A DNA stretch of 64,000 nt from Paragorgia papillata (taxonomy: Eukaryota > Cnidaria > Anthozoa > Scleralcyonacea > Coralliidae): contig JAWNZC010000114.1 of the NCBI GenBank assembly GCA_035771165.1, forward strand, positions 3,033,001 through 3,097,000, given 5' to 3'. The position numbers and the translations under genes were made by a program. The notes under the pieces were generated by a model. That model was not told the DNA's origin, did no database searches, and saw only the letters and a list, made by a program, of their open reading frames with translations. Below are positions 34,201-50,500 of the stretch, one piece after another (the first letter of the stretch is position 1; each line of letters begins with the position of its first letter).

Positions 34201-37200
34201 TCCCTATTGCGGTCTTAGGAGGATGTACTTAGAACAATTTCCTTATTACGTTATTACCGTCTTAGGGGCAAGACTTAGAAAAATTTTTCCTTATTACTCT
34301 ATTACTCACTTAGGAGGCAAGACTTAGAAAAATTTTCCTTATTACTCTATTACTCACTTAGGAGGCAAGACTTAGAAAAATTTTCCTTATTACTCTATTA
34401 CTCACTTAGGAGGCAAGACTTAGAAAAATTTTCCTTATTACTCTTATTACTCACTTAGGAGGCAAGACTTAGAAATATTTTCCTTATTACTCTATTGCGG
34501 TCTTAGGAGGATGCACTTTGAACAATTTCCTTATTACTGTATTACTCACTTAGGAGGCAAGACTTAGAAAAAATTTTCCTTATTACTCTATTACTCACTT
34601 AGGAGGCAAGACTTAGAAAAATTTTCCTTATTACTCTATTACTCACTTAGGAGGCAAGACTTAGAAAAATTTTCCTTATTACTCTATTACTCACTTAGGA
34701 GGCAAGACTTAGAAAAATTTTCCTTATATCCCTATTGCGGTCTTAGGAGGATGTACTTAGAACAATTTCCTTATTACGTTATTACCGTCTTAGGGGGCAA
34801 GACTTAGAAAAATTTTCCTTATTACTCTATTACTCACTTAGGAGGCAAGACTTAGAAAAATTTTTCCTTATTACTCTATTACTCACTTAGGAGGCAAGAC
34901 TTAGAAAAATTTTCCTTATTACTCTATTACTCACTTAGGAGGCAAGACTTAGAAAAATTTTCCTTATTACTCTATTACTCACTTAGGAGGCAAGACTTAG
35001 AAAAATTTTCCTTATTACTCTATTACTCACTTAGGAGGCAAGACTTAGAAAAATTTCCTTATTACTCTATTACTCACTTAGGAGGCAAGACTTAGAAAAA
35101 TTTTCCTTATTACTCCCTATTACGGTCTTAGGAGGCAAGACTTAGAAAAAATTTTCCTTATTACTCTATTACTCACTTAGGAGGCAAGACTTAGAAAAAA
35201 TTTTCCTTATTACTCTATTACTCACTTAGGAGGCAAGACTTAGAAAAATTTTCCTTATTACTCTATTACTCACTTAGGAGGCAAGACTTAGAAAAATTTT
35301 CCTTATATCCCTATTGCGGTCTTAGGAGGATGTACTTAGAACAATTTCCTTATTACGTTATTACCGTCTTAGGGGGCAAGACTTAGAAAAAATTTTCCTT
35401 ATTACTCTATTACTCACTTAGGAGGCAAGACTTAGAAAATTTTTCCTTATTACTCTTAGGAGGCAAGACTTAGAAAAATTTTCCTTATTACTCTATTACT
35501 CACTTAGGAGGCAAGACTTAGAAAAATTTTCCTTATTACTCTATTACTCACTTAGGAGGCAAGACTTAGAAATATTTTCCTTATATCCCTATTGCGGTCT
35601 TAGGAGGATGTACTTAGAACAATTTCCTTATTACGTTATTACCGTCTTAGGGGGCAAGACTTAGAAAAAATTTTCCTTATTACTCTATTACTCACTTAGG
35701 AGGCAAGACTTAGAAAAATTTTCCTTATTACTCTATTACTCACTTAGGAGGCAAGACTTCGAAAAATTTTCCTTATATCCTTATTGCGGTCTTAGGAGGA
35801 TGTACTTAGAACAATTTCCTTATTACGTTATTACCGTCTTAGGGGGCAAGACTTAGAAAAAATTTTCCTTATTACTCTATCACTCACTTAGGAGGCAAGA
35901 CTTAGAAAAAATTTTCCTTATTACTCTATTACTCACTTAGGAGGCAAGACTTAGAAAAATTTTCCTTATTACTCTATTACTCACTTAGGAGGCAAGACTT
36001 AGAAATATTTTCCTTATATCCCTATTGCGGTCTTAGGAGGATGTACTTAGAACAATTTCCTTATTACGTTATTACCGTCTTAGGGGGCAAGACTTAGAAA
36101 AAATTTTCCTTATTACTCTATTACTCACTTAGGAGGCAAGACTTAGAAAAATTTTCCTTATTACTCTATTACTCACTTAGGAGGCAAGACTTAGAAAAAT
36201 TTTCCTTATTACTCTATTACTCACTTAGGAGGCAAGACTTAGAAATATTTTCCTTATATCCCTATTGCGGTCTTAGGAGGATGTACTTAGAACAATTTCC
36301 TTATTACGTTATTACCGTCTTAGGGGGCAAGACTTAGAAAAATTTTCCTTATTACTCTATTACTCACTTAGGAGGCAAGACTTAGAAAAATTTTCCTTAT
36401 TACTCTATTACTCACTTAGGAGGCAAGACTTAGAAAAATTTTCCTTATTACTCTATTACTCACTTAGGAGGCAAGACTTAGAAATATTTTCCTTATATCC
36501 CTATTGCGGTCTTAGGAGGATGTATTTAGAACAATTTCCTTATTACGTTATTACCGTCTTAGGGGGCAAGACTTAGAAAAAATTTTCCTTATTACTCTAT
36601 TACTCACTTAGGAGGCAAGACTTAGAAAAATTTTCCTTATTACTCTATTACTCACTTAGGAGGCAAGACTTAGAAAAATTTTCCTTATTACTCTATTACT
36701 CACTTAGGAGGCAAGACTTAGAAAAATTTTCCTTATTACTCTATTACTCACTTAGGAGGCAAGACTTAGAAAATTTTCCTTATATCCCTATTGCGGTCTT
36801 AGGAGGATGCACTTAGAACAATTTCCTTATTACGTTATTACCGTCTTAGGGGGCAAGACTTAGAAAAAATTTTCCTTATTACTCTATTACTCACTTAGGA
36901 GGCAAGACTTAGAAAAATTTTCCTTATTACTCTATTACTCACTTAGGAGGCAAGACTTAGAAAATTTTCCTTATTACTCTATTACTCACTTAGGAGGCAA
37001 GACTTAGAAAAATTTTCCTTATTACTCTATTACTCATTAGGAGGCAAGACTTAGAAAAATTTTCCTTATTACTCTATTACTCACTTAGGAGGCAAGACTT
37101 AGAAATATTTTCCTTATATCCCTATTGCGGTCTTAGGAGGATGTATTTAGAACAATTTCCTTATTACGTTATTACCGTCTTAGGGGGCAAGACTTAGAAA

Positions 37201-39259
37201 AAATTTTCCTTATTACTCTATTACTCACTTAGGAGGCAAGACTTAGAAAAATTTTCCTTATTACTCTATTACTCACTTAGGAGGCAAGACTTAGAAAAAT
37301 TTTCCTTATTACTCTATTACTCACTTAGGAGGCAAGACTTAGAAAATTTTTCCTTATTACTCTATTACTCACTTAGGAGACAAGACTTAGAACAATTTCC
37401 TTATTACGTTATTACCGTCATAGGGGGCAAGACTTAGAAAAAAATTTCCTTATTACTCTATTACTCACTTAGGAGGCAAGACTTAGAACAATTTTCCTTA
37501 TTACTCTATTACTCACTTAGGAGGCAAGACTTAGAAAAATTTTCCTTATTACTCTATTACTCACTTAGGAGGCAAGACTTAGAAAAATTTTCCTTATTAC
37601 TCTATTACTCACTTAGGAGGCAAGACTTAGAAATATTTTCCTTATATCCCTATTGCGGTCTTAGGAGGATGTACTTAGAACAATTTCCTTATTACGTTAT
37701 TACCGTCTTAGGGGGCAAGACTTAGAAAAAATTTTCCTTATTACTCTATTACTCACTTAGGAGGCAAGACTTAGAAAAATTTTCCTTATTACTCTATTAC
37801 TCACTTAGGAGGCAAGACTTAGAAAAATTTTCCTTATATCCCTATTGCGGTCTTAGGAGGATGTACTTAGAAACAATTTTCCTTATTACGTTATTACCGT
37901 CTTAGGGGGCAAGACTTAGAAAAAATTTTCCTTATTACTCTATTACTCACTTAGGAGGCAAGACTTAGAAAAATTTTCCTTATTACTCTATTACTCACTT
38001 AGGAGGCAAGACTTAGAAAAATTTTCCTTATTACTCTATTACTCACTTAGGAGGCAAGACTTAGAAAAATTTTCCTTATTACTCTATTACTCACTTAGGA
38101 GGCAAGACTTAGAAAATATTTTCCTTATATCCCTATTGCGGTCTTAGGAGGATGTACTTAGAACAATTTCCTTATTACGTTATTACCGTCTTAGGGGGCA
38201 AGACTTAGAAAAATTTTCCTTATTACTCTATTACTCACTTAGGAGGCAAGACTTAGAAAAATTTTCCTTATTACTCTATTACTCACTTAGGAGGCAAGAC
38301 TTAGAAAAATTTTCCTTATTACTCTATTACTCACTTAGGAGGCAAGACTTAGAAATATTTTCCTTATATCCCTATTGCGGTCTTAGGAGGATGTACTTAG
38401 AACAATTTCCTTATTACGTTATTACCGTCTTAGGGGGCAAGACTTAGAAAAATTTTCCTTATTACTCTATTACTCACTTAGGAGGCAAGACTTAGAAAAA
38501 TTTTCCTTATTACTCTATTACTCACTTAGGAGGCAAGACTTAGAAAAATTTTCCTTATTACTCTATTACTCACTTAGGAGGCAAGACTTAGAAATATTTT
38601 CCTTATATCCCTATTGCGGTCTTAGGAGGATGTACTTAGAACAATTTCCTTATTACGTTATTACCGTCTTAGGGGGCAAGACTTAGAAAAAATTTTCCTT
38701 ATTACTCTATTACTCACTTAGGAGGCAAGACTTAGAAAAATTTTCCTTATTACTCTATTACTCACTTAGGAGGCAAGACTTAGAAAAATTTTCCTTATTA
38801 CTCTATTACTCACTTAGGAGGCAAGACTTAGAAAAAATTTTCCTTATTACTCTATTACTCACTTAGGAGGCAAGACTTAGAAAATATTTTCCTTATATCC
38901 CTATTGCGGTCTTAGGAGGATGTATTTAGAACAATTTCCTTATTACGTTATTACCGTCTTAGGGGGCAAGACTTAGAAAAAATTTTCCTTATTACTCTAT
39001 TACTCACTTAGGAGGCAAGACTTAGAAAAATTTTCCTTATTACTCTATTACTCACTTAGGAGGCAAGACTTAGAAATTTTTCCTTATATCCCTATTGCGG
39101 TCTTAGGAGGATGTACTTAGAACAATTTCCTTATTACGTTATTACCGTCTTAGGGGGCAAGACTTAGAAAAAAAATTTTCCTTATTACTCTATTACTCAC
39201 TTAGGAGGCAAGACTTAGAAAAATTTTCCTTATTACTCTATTACTCACTTAGGAGGCAA

Positions 39260-41500
39260 GACTTAGAAAAAGGCAAGACTTAGAAAAATTTTCCTTATAT
39301 CTTAGGAGGCAAGACTTAGAAAAATTTTCCTTATTACGCTATTGCGGTCTTAGGAGGATGTACTTAGAACAATTTCCTTATTACGTTATTACCGTCTTAG
39401 GGGGCAAGACTTAGAAAAATTTTCCTTATTACTCTATTACTCACTTAGGAGGCAAGACTTAGAAAAATTTTCCTTATTACTCTATTACTCACTTAGGAGG
39501 CAAGACTTAGAAAAATTTTCCTTATATCCCTATTGCGGTCTTAGGAGGATGTACTTAGAACAATTTCCTTATTACGTTATTACCGTCTTAGGGGGCAAGA
39601 CTTAGAAAAAAATTTCCTTATTACTCTATTACTCACTTAGGAGGCAAGACTTAGAAAAATTTTCCTTATTACTCTATTACTCACTTAGGAGGCAAGACTT
39701 AGAAAAATTTTCCTTATTACTCTATTACTCACTTAGGAGGCAAGACTTAGAAAAATTTTTCCTTATTACCTATTACCGTCTTAGGAGGGCAAGACTTAGA
39801 AAAATTTTCCTTATTACTCTATTACTCACTTAGGAGGCAAGACTTAGAAAAATTTTCCTTATTACTCTATTACTCATTTAGGAGGCAAGACTTAGAAAAA
39901 TTTTTCCTTATTACTCTATTACTCACTTAGGAGGCAAGACTTAGAAAAATTTTCCTTATTACTCTATTACTCACTTAGGAGGCAAGACTTAGAAAAATTT
40001 TTCCTTATATCCCTATTGCGGTCTTAGGAGGATGCACTTAGAACAATTTCCTTATTACGTTATTACCGTCTTTTAGAAAAAATATTTATTATTCACTTAG
40101 GGAGGCAAGACTTAGAAAAAATTTTCCTTATTACCCTATTACTCACTTAGGAGGCAAGACTTAGAAAAATGTTCCTTATTACTCTATTACTCACTTAGGA
40201 GGCAAGACTTAGAAAAATTTTCCTTTTTACTCTATTACTCACTTAGGAGGCAAGACTTAGAAAAATTTTCCTTATATCCCTATTGCGGTCTTAGGAGGAT
40301 GACTTAGAAAAATTTTCCTTATTACTTATTACTCACTTAGGGGGCAAGACTTAGAAAAAATTTTCCTTATTACTCTATTACTCACTTAGGAGGCAAGACT
40401 TAGAAAAATTTTCCTTATTACTCTATTACTCACTTAGGAGGCAAGACTTAGAAAAATTTTCCTTATTACTCTATTACTCACTTAGGAGGCAAGACTTAGA
40501 AAAAATTTTCCTTATTACTCTATTACTCACTTAGGAGGCAAGACTTAGAAAATTTTCCTTATTACTCTATTACTCACTTAGGAGCAAGACTTAGAAAAAT
40601 TTTCCTTATATCCCTATTGCGGTCTTAGGAGGATGTACTTAGAACAATTTCCTTATTACGTTATTACCGTCTTAGGGGGCAAGACTTAGAAAAAATTTTC
40701 CTTATTACTCTATTACTCACTTAGGAGGCAAGACTTAGAAAAATTTTCCTTATTACTCTATTACGGTCTTAGGAGGCAAGACTTAGAAAAATTTTCCTTA
40801 TTACGTCTATTACCTCACTTAGGAGGCAAGACTTAGAAAAATTTTTCCTTATTACTCTATTACTCACTTAGGAGGCAAGACTTAGAAAAATTTTCCTTAT
40901 TACTTATTACTCATTAGGAGGCAAGACTTAGAAAATTTTCCTTATTACTCTATTACTCACTTAGGAGGCAAGACTTAGAAAATTTTCCTTATTACTCTAT
41001 TACTCACTTAGGAGGAAAGACTTAGAAAAATTTTTCCTTATTACTCTATTACTCACTTAGGAGGCAAGACTTAGAAAAATTTTCCTTATTTCTCTATTAC
41101 TCACTTAGGAGGCAAGACTTAGAAAAATTTTCCTTATTACTCTATTACTCACTTAGGAGGCAAGACTTAGAAAAATTTTCCTTATTACTCTATTACTCAC
41201 TTAGGAGGCAAGACTTAGAAAAATTTTCCTTATATCCCTATTGCGGTCTTAGGAGGATGTACTTAGAAAAATTTTCCTTATTACTTTATTACTCACTTAG
41301 GGGGCAAGACTTAGAAAAAATTTTCCTTATTACTCTATTACTCACTTAGGAGGCAAGACTTAGAAAAATTTTCCTTATTACTCTATTACTCACTTAGGAG
41401 GCAAGACTTAGAAAAATTTTTCCTTATTACTCTATTACTCACTTAGGAGGAGGCAAGACTTAGAAAAAATTTTCCTTATATCCTTATTGCGGTCTTAGGA
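39260..41500. repeat. Irregular zone of the satellite
   Basis: Truncated or hybrid monomers cluster here: a repeated aaaaaggcaagactt at 39267, a short unit with ccgtcttttag at 40066, B-type units missing bases near 40301, and A/B hybrids at 40760 and 41490. Confidence 0.6.
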
Positions 41501-44500
41501 GGCAAGACTTAGAAAAATTTTCCTTATTACGTTATTACTCACTTAGGAGGCAAGACTTAGAAAAAATTTTCCTTATTACTCTATTACTCACTTAGGAGGC
41601 AAGACTTAGAAAAATTTTCCTTATTACTCTATTACTCACTTAGGAGGCAAGACTTAGAAATATTTTCCTTATATCCCTATTGCGGTCTTAGGAGGATGTA
41701 CTTAGAACAATTTTCCTTATTACGTTATTACCGTCTTAGGGGGCAGACTTAGAAAAAATTTTCCTTATTACTCTATTACTCACTTAGGAGGCAAGACTTA
41801 GAAAAATTTTTCCTTATTACTCTATTACTCACTTAGGGGGCAAGACTTAGAAAAATTTTCCTTATTACTCTATTACTCACTTAGGAGGCAAGACTTAGAA
41901 AAATTTTTCCTTATTACTCTATTACTCACTTAGGAGGCAAGACTTAGAAATATTTTCCTTATATCCCTATTGCGGTCTTAGGAGGATGTATTTAGAACAA
42001 TTTCCTTATTACGTTATTACCGATTACTCTATTACTCACTTAGGAGGCAAGACTTAGAAATATTTTCCTTATATCCCTTATTGCGGTCTTAGGAGGATGT
42101 ACTTAGAACAATTTCCTTATTACGTTATTACCGTCTTAGGGGGGCAAGACTTAGAAAAAACTTTCCTTATTACTCTATTACTCACTTAGGAGGCAAGACT
42201 TAGAAAAATTTTCCTTATTACTCTATTACTCACTTAGGAGGCAAGACTTAGAAAAATTTTCCTTATTACTCTATTACTCACTTAGGAGGCAAGACTTAGA
42301 AAAATTTTCCTTATTACTCTATTACTCACTTAGGAGGCAAGACTTAGAAAAATTTTCCTTATTACTCTATTACTCACTTAGGAGGCAAGACTTAGAAATA
42401 TTTTCCTTATATCCTTATTGCGGTCTTAGGAGGATGTACTTAGAACAATTTCCTTATTACGTTATTACCGTCTTAGGGGGCAAGACTGAGAAAAAATTTT
42501 CCTTATTACTCTATTACTCACTTAGGAGGCAAGACTTAGAAAAAATTTTCCTTATTACTCTATTACTCACTTAGGAGGCAAGACTTAGAAAATTTTCCTT
42601 ATTACTCTATTACTCACTTAGGAGGCAAGACTTAGAAAAATTTTCCTTATATCCCTATTGCGGTCTTAGGAGGATGTACTTAGAACAATTTCCTTATTAC
42701 GTTATTACCGTCTTAGGGGGCAAGACTTAGAAAAAATTTTCCTTATTACTCTATTACTCACTTAGGAGGCAAGACTTAGAAAAAATTTTCCTTATTACTC
42801 TATTACTCACTTAGGAGGCAAGACTTAGAAAAATTTTTCCTTATTACTCTATTACTCACTTAGGAGGCAAGACTTAGAAAAATTTTCCTTATATCCCTAT
42901 TGCGGTCTTAGGAGGATGCACTTAGAACAATTTCCTTATTACGTTATTACCGTCTTAGGGGGCAAGACTTAGAAAAATTTTCCTTATTACTCTATTACTC
43001 ACTTAGGAGGCAAGACTTAGAAAAATTTTCCTTATTACTCTATTACTCACTTAGGAGGCAAGACTTAGAAAAATTTTCCTTATTACTCTATTACTCACTT
43101 AGGAGGCAAGACTTAGAAAAATTTTCCTTATATCCCTATTGCGGTCTTTAGGAGGCAAGACTTAGAAATATTTTCCTTATTACTCTATTACTCTTAGGAA
43201 GACTTAGAAAAATTTTCCTTATTACTCTATTACTCACTTAGGAGGGAAGACTTAGAAAAATTTTCCTTATTACTCTATTACTCACTTAGGAGACAAGACT
43301 TAGAAAAATTTTCCTTATTACTCTATTACTCACTTAGGAGGCAAGACTTAGAAATATTTTCCTTATATCCCTATTGCGGTCTTAGGAGGATGTATTTAGA
43401 ACAATTTCCTTATTACGTTATTACCGTCTTAGGGAGGCAAGACTTAGAAAAATTTTCCTTATTACTCTATTACTCACTTAGGAGGCAAGACTTAGAAAAA
43501 TTTTCCTTATTACTCTATTACTCACTTAGGAGGCAAGACTTAGAAAAATTTTCCTTATTACTCTATTACTCACTTAGGAGGGACTTAGAAATATTTTCCT
43601 TATATCCCTATTGCGGTCTTAGGAGGATGCACTTAGAACAATTTCCTTATTACGTTATTACCGTCTTAGGGGGCAAGACTTAGAAAAAATTTTCCTTATT
43701 ACTCTATTACTCACTTAGGAGGCAAGACTTAGAAAAATTTTCCTTATTACTCTATTACTCACTTAGGAGGCAAGACTTAGAAATATTTTCCTTATATCCC
43801 TATTGCGGTCTTAGGAGGATGTACTTAGAACAATTTCCTTATTACGTTATTACCGTCTTAGGGGGCAAGACTTAGAAAAATTTTCCTTATTACTCTATTA
43901 CTCACTTAGGAGGCAAGACTTAGAAAAATTTTCCTTATTACTCTATTACTCACTTAGGAGGCAAGACTTAGAAATATTTTCCTTATATCCCTATTGCGGT
44001 CTTAGGAGGATGTACTTAGAACAATTTCCTTATTACGTTATTACCGTCTTAGGGGGCAAGACTTAGAAAAAATTTTCCTTATTACTCTATTACTCACTTA
44101 GGAGGCAAGACTTAGAAAAATTTTCCTTATTACTCTATTACTCACTTAGGAGGCAAGACTTAGAAAAATTTTCCTTATTACTCTATTACTCACTTAGGAG
44201 GCAAGACTTAGAAATATTTTCCTTATATCCCTATTGCGGTCTTAGGAGGATGTACTTAGAACAATTTCCTTATTACGTTATTACCGTCTTAGGGGGCAAG
44301 ACTTAGAAAAAATTTTCCTTATTACTCTATTACTCACTTAGGAGGCAAGACTTAGAAAAATTTTCCTTATTACTCTATTACTCACTTAGGAGGCAAGACT
44401 TAGAAAATTTTCCTTATATCCCTATTGCGGTCTTAGGAGGATGTACTTAGAACAATTTCCTTATTACGTTATTACCGTCTTAGGGGCAAGACTTAGAAAA

Positions 44501-47500
44501 ATTTTCCTTATTACTCTATTACTCACTTAGGAGGCAAGACTTAGAAAAATTTTCCTTATTACTCTATTACTCACTTAGGAGGCAAGACTTAGAAAAATTT
44601 TCCTTATTACTCTATTACTCACTTAGGAGGCAAGACTTAGAAAAATTTTCCTTATATCCCTATTGCGGTCTTAGGAGGATGTACTTAGAACAATTTCCTT
44701 ATTACGTTATTACCGTCTTAGGGGGCAAGACTTAGAAAAAATTTTCCTTATTACTCTATTACTCACTTAGGAGGCAAGACTTAGAAAAATTTTCCTTATT
44801 ACTCTATTACTCACTTAGGAGGCAAGACTTAGAAATATTTTCCTTATATCCCTATTGCGGTCTTAGGAGGATGTACTTAGAACAATTTCCTTATTACGTT
44901 ATTACCGTCTTAGGGGGCAAGACTTAGAAAAATTTTTCCTTATTACTCTATTACTCACTTAGGAGGCAAGACTTAGAAAATTTTCCTTATTACTCTATTA
45001 CTCACTTAGGAGGCAAGACTTAGAAATATTTTCCTTATATCCCTATTGCGGTCTTAGGAGGATGTACTTAGAACAATTTCCTTATTACGTTATTACCGTC
45101 TTAGGGGGCAAGACTTAGAAAAAATTTTCCTTATTACTCTATTACTCACTTAGGAGGCAAGACTTAGAAAATTTTCCTTATTACTCTATTACTCACTTAG
45201 GAGGCAAGACTTAGAAAAATTTTCCTTATTACTCTATTACTCACTTAGGAGGCAAGACTTAGAAAAATTTTCCTTATTACTCTATTACTCACTTAGGAGG
45301 CAAGACTTAGAAATATTTTCCTTATATCCCTATTGCGGTCTTAGGAGGATGTACTTAGAACAATTTCCTTATTACGTTATTACCGTCTTAGGGGGCAAGA
45401 CTTAGAAAAATTTTCCTTATTACTCTATTACTCACTTAGGAGGCAAGACTTAGAAAATTTTCCTTATTACTCTATTACTCACTTAGGAGGCAAGACTTAA
45501 AAATATTTTCCTTATATCCCTATTGCGGTCTTAGGAGGATGTACTTAGAACAATTTCCTTATTACGTTATTACCGTCTTAGGGGGCAAGACTTAGAAAAA
45601 TTTTCCTTATTACTCTATTACTCACTTAGGAGGCAAGACTTAGAAAAATTTTCCTTATATCCCTATTGCGGTCTTAGGAGGATGTACTTAGAACAATTTC
45701 CTTATTACGTTATTACCGTCTTAGGGGGCAAGACTTAGAAAAATTTTCCTTATTACTCTATTACTCACTTAGGAGGCAAGACTTAGAAAAAATTTTCCTT
45801 ATTACTCTATTACTCACTTAGGAGGCAAGACTTAGAAATATTTTCCTTATATCCCTATTGCGGTCTTAGGAGGATGTACTTAGAACAATTTCCTTATTAC
45901 GTTATTACCGTCTTAGGGGGCAAGACTTAGAAAAATTTTCCTTATTACTCTATTACTCACTTAGGAGGCAAGACTTAGAAAAATTTTCCTTATTACTCTA
46001 TTACTCACTTAGGAGGCAAGACTTAGAAAAATTTTTCCTTATATCCCTATTGCGGTCTTAGGAGGATGTATTTAGAAGAATTTCCTTATTACGTTATTAC
46101 CGTCTTAGGGGGCAAGACTTAGAAAAATTTTCCTTATTACTCTATTACTCACTTAGGAGGCAAGACTTAGAAAAATTTTCCTTATTACTCTATTACTCAC
46201 TTAGGAGGCAAGACTTAGAAAAATTTTCCTTATATCCCTATTGCGGTCTTAGGAGGATGTACTTAGAACAATTTCCTTATTACGTTATTACCGTCTTAGG
46301 GGGCAAGACTTAGAAAAAATTTTCCTTATTACTCTATTACTCACTTAGGAGGCAAGACTTAGAAAAATTTTCCTTATTACTCTATTACTCACTTAGGAGG
46401 CAAGACTTAGAAATATTTTCCTTATATCCCTATTGCGGTCTTAGGAGGATGTACTTAGAACAATTTCCTTATTACGTTATTACCGTCTTAGGGGGCAAGA
46501 CTTAGAAAAAATTTTCCTTATTACTCTATTACTCACTTAGGAGGCAAGACTTAGAAAAATTTTCCTTATTACTCTATTACTCACTTAGGAGGGAAGACTT
46601 AGAAAAATTTTCCTTATTACTCTATTACTCACTTAGGAGGCAAGACTTAGAAATATTTTCCTTATTACGTTATTACCGTCTTAGGGGGCAAGACTTAGAA
46701 AAAATTTTCCTTATTACTCTATTACTCACTTAGGAGGCAAGACTTAGAAAAATTTTCCTTATTACTCTATTACTCACTTAGGAGGCAAGACTTAGAAAAA
46801 TTTTCCTTATTACTCTATTACTCACTTAGGAGGCAAGACTTAGAAAAATTTTCCTTATTACTCTATTACTCACTTAGGAGGCAAGACTTAGAAATATTTT
46901 CCTTATATCCCTATTGCGGTCTTAGGAGGATGTACTTAGAACAATTTCCTTATTACGTTATTACCGTCTTAGGGGGCAAGACTTAGAAAAAATTTTCCTT
47001 ATTACTCTATTACTCACTTAGGAGGCAAGACTTAGAAAAATTTTCCTTATTACTCTATTACTCACTTAGGAGGCAAGACTTAGAAATATTTTCCTTATAT
47101 CCCTATTGCGGTCTTAGGAGGATGTACTTAGAACAATTTCCTTATTACGTTATTACCGTCTTAGGGGGCAAGACTTAGAAAAATTTTCCTTATTACTCTA
47201 TTACTCACTTAGGAGGCAAGACTTAGAAAAATTTTCCTTATTACTCTATTACTCACTTAGGAGGCAAGACTTAGAAATATTTTCCTTATTATCCCTATTG
47301 CGGTCTTAGGAGGATGTACTTAGAACAATTTCCTTATTACGTTATTACCGTCTTAGGGGGCAAGACTTAGAAAAAATTTTCCTTATTACTCTATTACTCA
47401 CTTAGGAGGCAAGACTTAGAAAAATTTTCCTTATTACTCTATTACTCACTTAGGAGGCAAGACTTAGAAAAATTTTCCTTATTACTCTATTACTCACTTA

Positions 47501-50500
47501 GGAGGCAAGACTTAGAAAAATTTTCCTTATTACTCTATTACTCACTTAGGAGGCAAAGACTTAGAAATATTTTCCTTATATCCCTATTGCGGTCTTAGGA
47601 GGATGTACTTAGAACAATTTCCTTATTACGTTATTACCGTCTTAGGGGGCAAGACTTAGAAAAAATTTTCCTTATTACTCTATTACTCACTTAGGAGGCA
47701 AGACTTAGAAAAATTTTCCTTATTACTCTATTACTCACTTAGGAGGCAAGACTTAGAAATATTTTCCTTATATCCCTATTACCGGTCTTAGGAGGCATGC
47801 ACTTAGAACAATTTCCTTATTACTCTATTACCGTCTTAGGAGGCAAGACTTAGAAAAATTTTCCTTATTACTCTATTACTCACTTAGGAGGCAAGACTTA
47901 GAAATATTTTCCTTATATCCCTATTGCGGTCTTAGGAGGATGTACTTAGAACAATTTCCTTATTACGTTATTACCGTCTTAGGGGGCAAGACTTAGAAAA
48001 AATTTTCCTTATTACTCTATTACTCACTTAGGAGGCAAGACTTAGAAAAATTTTCCTTATTACTCTATTACTCACTTAGGAGGCAAGACTTAGAAAAATT
48101 TTCCTTATATCCTTATTGCGGTCTTAGGAGGATGTACTTAGAACCAATTTTCCTTATTACGTTATTACCGTCTTAGGGGGCAAGACTTAGAAAAATTTTC
48201 CTTATTAATCTATTACTCACTTAGGAGGCAAGACTTAGAAAAATTTTCCTTATTACTCTATTACTCACTTAGGAGGCAAGACTTAGAAATATTTTCCTTA
48301 TATCCCTATTGCGGTCTTAGGAGGATGTACTTAGAACAATTTCCTTATTACGTTATTACCGTCTTAGGGGGCAAGACTTAGAAAAATTTTTCCTTATTAC
48401 TCTATTACTCACTTAGGAGGCAAGACTTAGAAAAATTTTCCTTATTACTCTATTACTCACTTAGGAGGCAAGACTTAGAAATTATTTCCTTATATATCCC
48501 TATTGTAGTCTTAGGAGGATGCACTTAGAACAATTTCCTTATTACGTTATTACCGTCATAGGGGGCAAGACTTAGAAAAAATTTTCCTTATTACTATACT
48601 CTATTACTGACTTAGAAAAATTTTTCCTTATTACTCTATTACTCACTTAGGAGGCAAGACTTAGAAAAATTTTCCCTTATTACTCTATTACTCACTTAGG
48701 AGGCAAGACTTAGAAAAATTTTCCTTATATCCCTATTGCGGTCTTAGGAGGATGTACTTAGAACAATTTCCTTATTACGTTATTACCGTCTTAGGGGGCA
48801 AGACTTAGAAAAAATTTTCCTTATTACTCTATTACTCACTTAGGAGGCAAGACTTAGAAAAATTTTCCTTATTACTCTATTACTCACTTAGGAGGCAAGA
48901 CTTAGAAAAATTTTCCTTATTACTCTATTACTCACTTAGGAGGCAAGACTTAGAAAAATTTTCCTTATTACTCTATTACTCACTTAGGAGGCAAGACTTA
49001 GAAATATTTTCCTTATATCCCTATTGCGGTCTTAGGAGGATGTACTTAGAACAATTTCCTTATTACGTTATTACCGTCTTAGGGGGCAAGACTTAGAAAA
49101 AATTTTCCTTATTACTCTATTACTCACTTAGGAGGCAAGACTTAGAAAAATTTTTCCTTATTACTCTATTACTCACTTAGGAGGCAAGACTTAGAAAAAT
49201 TTTCCTTATTACTCTATTACTCACTTAGGAGGCAAAGACTTAGAAAAATTTTCCTTATTACTCTATTACTCACTTAGGAGGCAAGACTTAGAAATATTTT
49301 CCTTATATCCCTATTGCGGTCTTAGGAGGATGTACTTAGAACAATTTCCTTATTACGTTATTACCGTCTTAGGGGGCAAGACTTAGAAAAAATTTTCCTT
49401 ATTACTCTATTACTCACTTAGGAGGCAAGACTTAGAAAAATTTTCCTTATTACTCTATTACTCACTTAGGAGGCAAGACTTAGAAAAATTTTCCTTATTA
49501 CTCTATTGCGGTCTTTAGGAGGGCAAGACTTAGAACAAATTTTCCTTATTACGTTATTACCGTCTTAGGAGGCAAGACTTAGAAAAAATTTTCCTTATTA
49601 CTCTATTACTCACTTAGGAGGCAAGACTTAGAAAAATTTTCCTTATTACTCTATTACTCACTTAGGAGGCAAGACTTAGAAAAATTTTCCTTATTACTCT
49701 ATTACTCACTTAGGAGGCAAGACTTAGAAAAATTTTCCTTATTACTCTATTACTCACTTAGGAGGCAAGACTTAGAAATATTTTCCTTATATCCCTATTG
49801 CGGTCTTAGGAGGATGACTTAGAACAATTTCCTTATTACGTTATTACTCACTTAGGGGGCAAGACTTAGAAAAAATTTTCCTTATTACTCTATTACTCAC
49901 TTAGGAGGCAAGACTTAGAAAAATTTTCCTTATTACTCTATTACTCACTTAGGAGGCAAGACTTAGAAAAAATTTTCCTTATTACTCTATTACTCACTTA
50001 GGAGGCAAGACTTAGAAATATTTTTCCTTATATCCCTATTGCGGTCTTAGGAGGATGCACTTAGAACAATTTCCTTATTACGTTATTACCGTCTTAGGGG
50101 GCAAGACTTAGAAAAATTTTCCTTATTACTCTATTACTCACTTAGGAGGCAAGACTTAGAAAAATTTTCCTTATTACTCTATTACTCACTTAGGAGGCAA
50201 GACTTAGAAATATTTTCCTTATTACTCTATTACTCACTTAGGAGGCAAGACTTAGAAAAATTTTCCTTATTACGTTATTACTGCCTTAGGAGGCAAGACT
50301 TAGAAAAATTTTCCTTATTACTCTATTACTCACTTAGGAGGCAAGACTTAGAAAAATTTTCCTTATTACTCTATTACTCACTTAGGAGGCAAGACTTAGA
50401 AAAATTTTCCTTATTACCCTATTGCGGTCTTAGGAGGATGCACTTAGAAAAATTTCCTTATTACTCTATTACCGTCTTAGGGGGCAAGACTTAGAAAAAT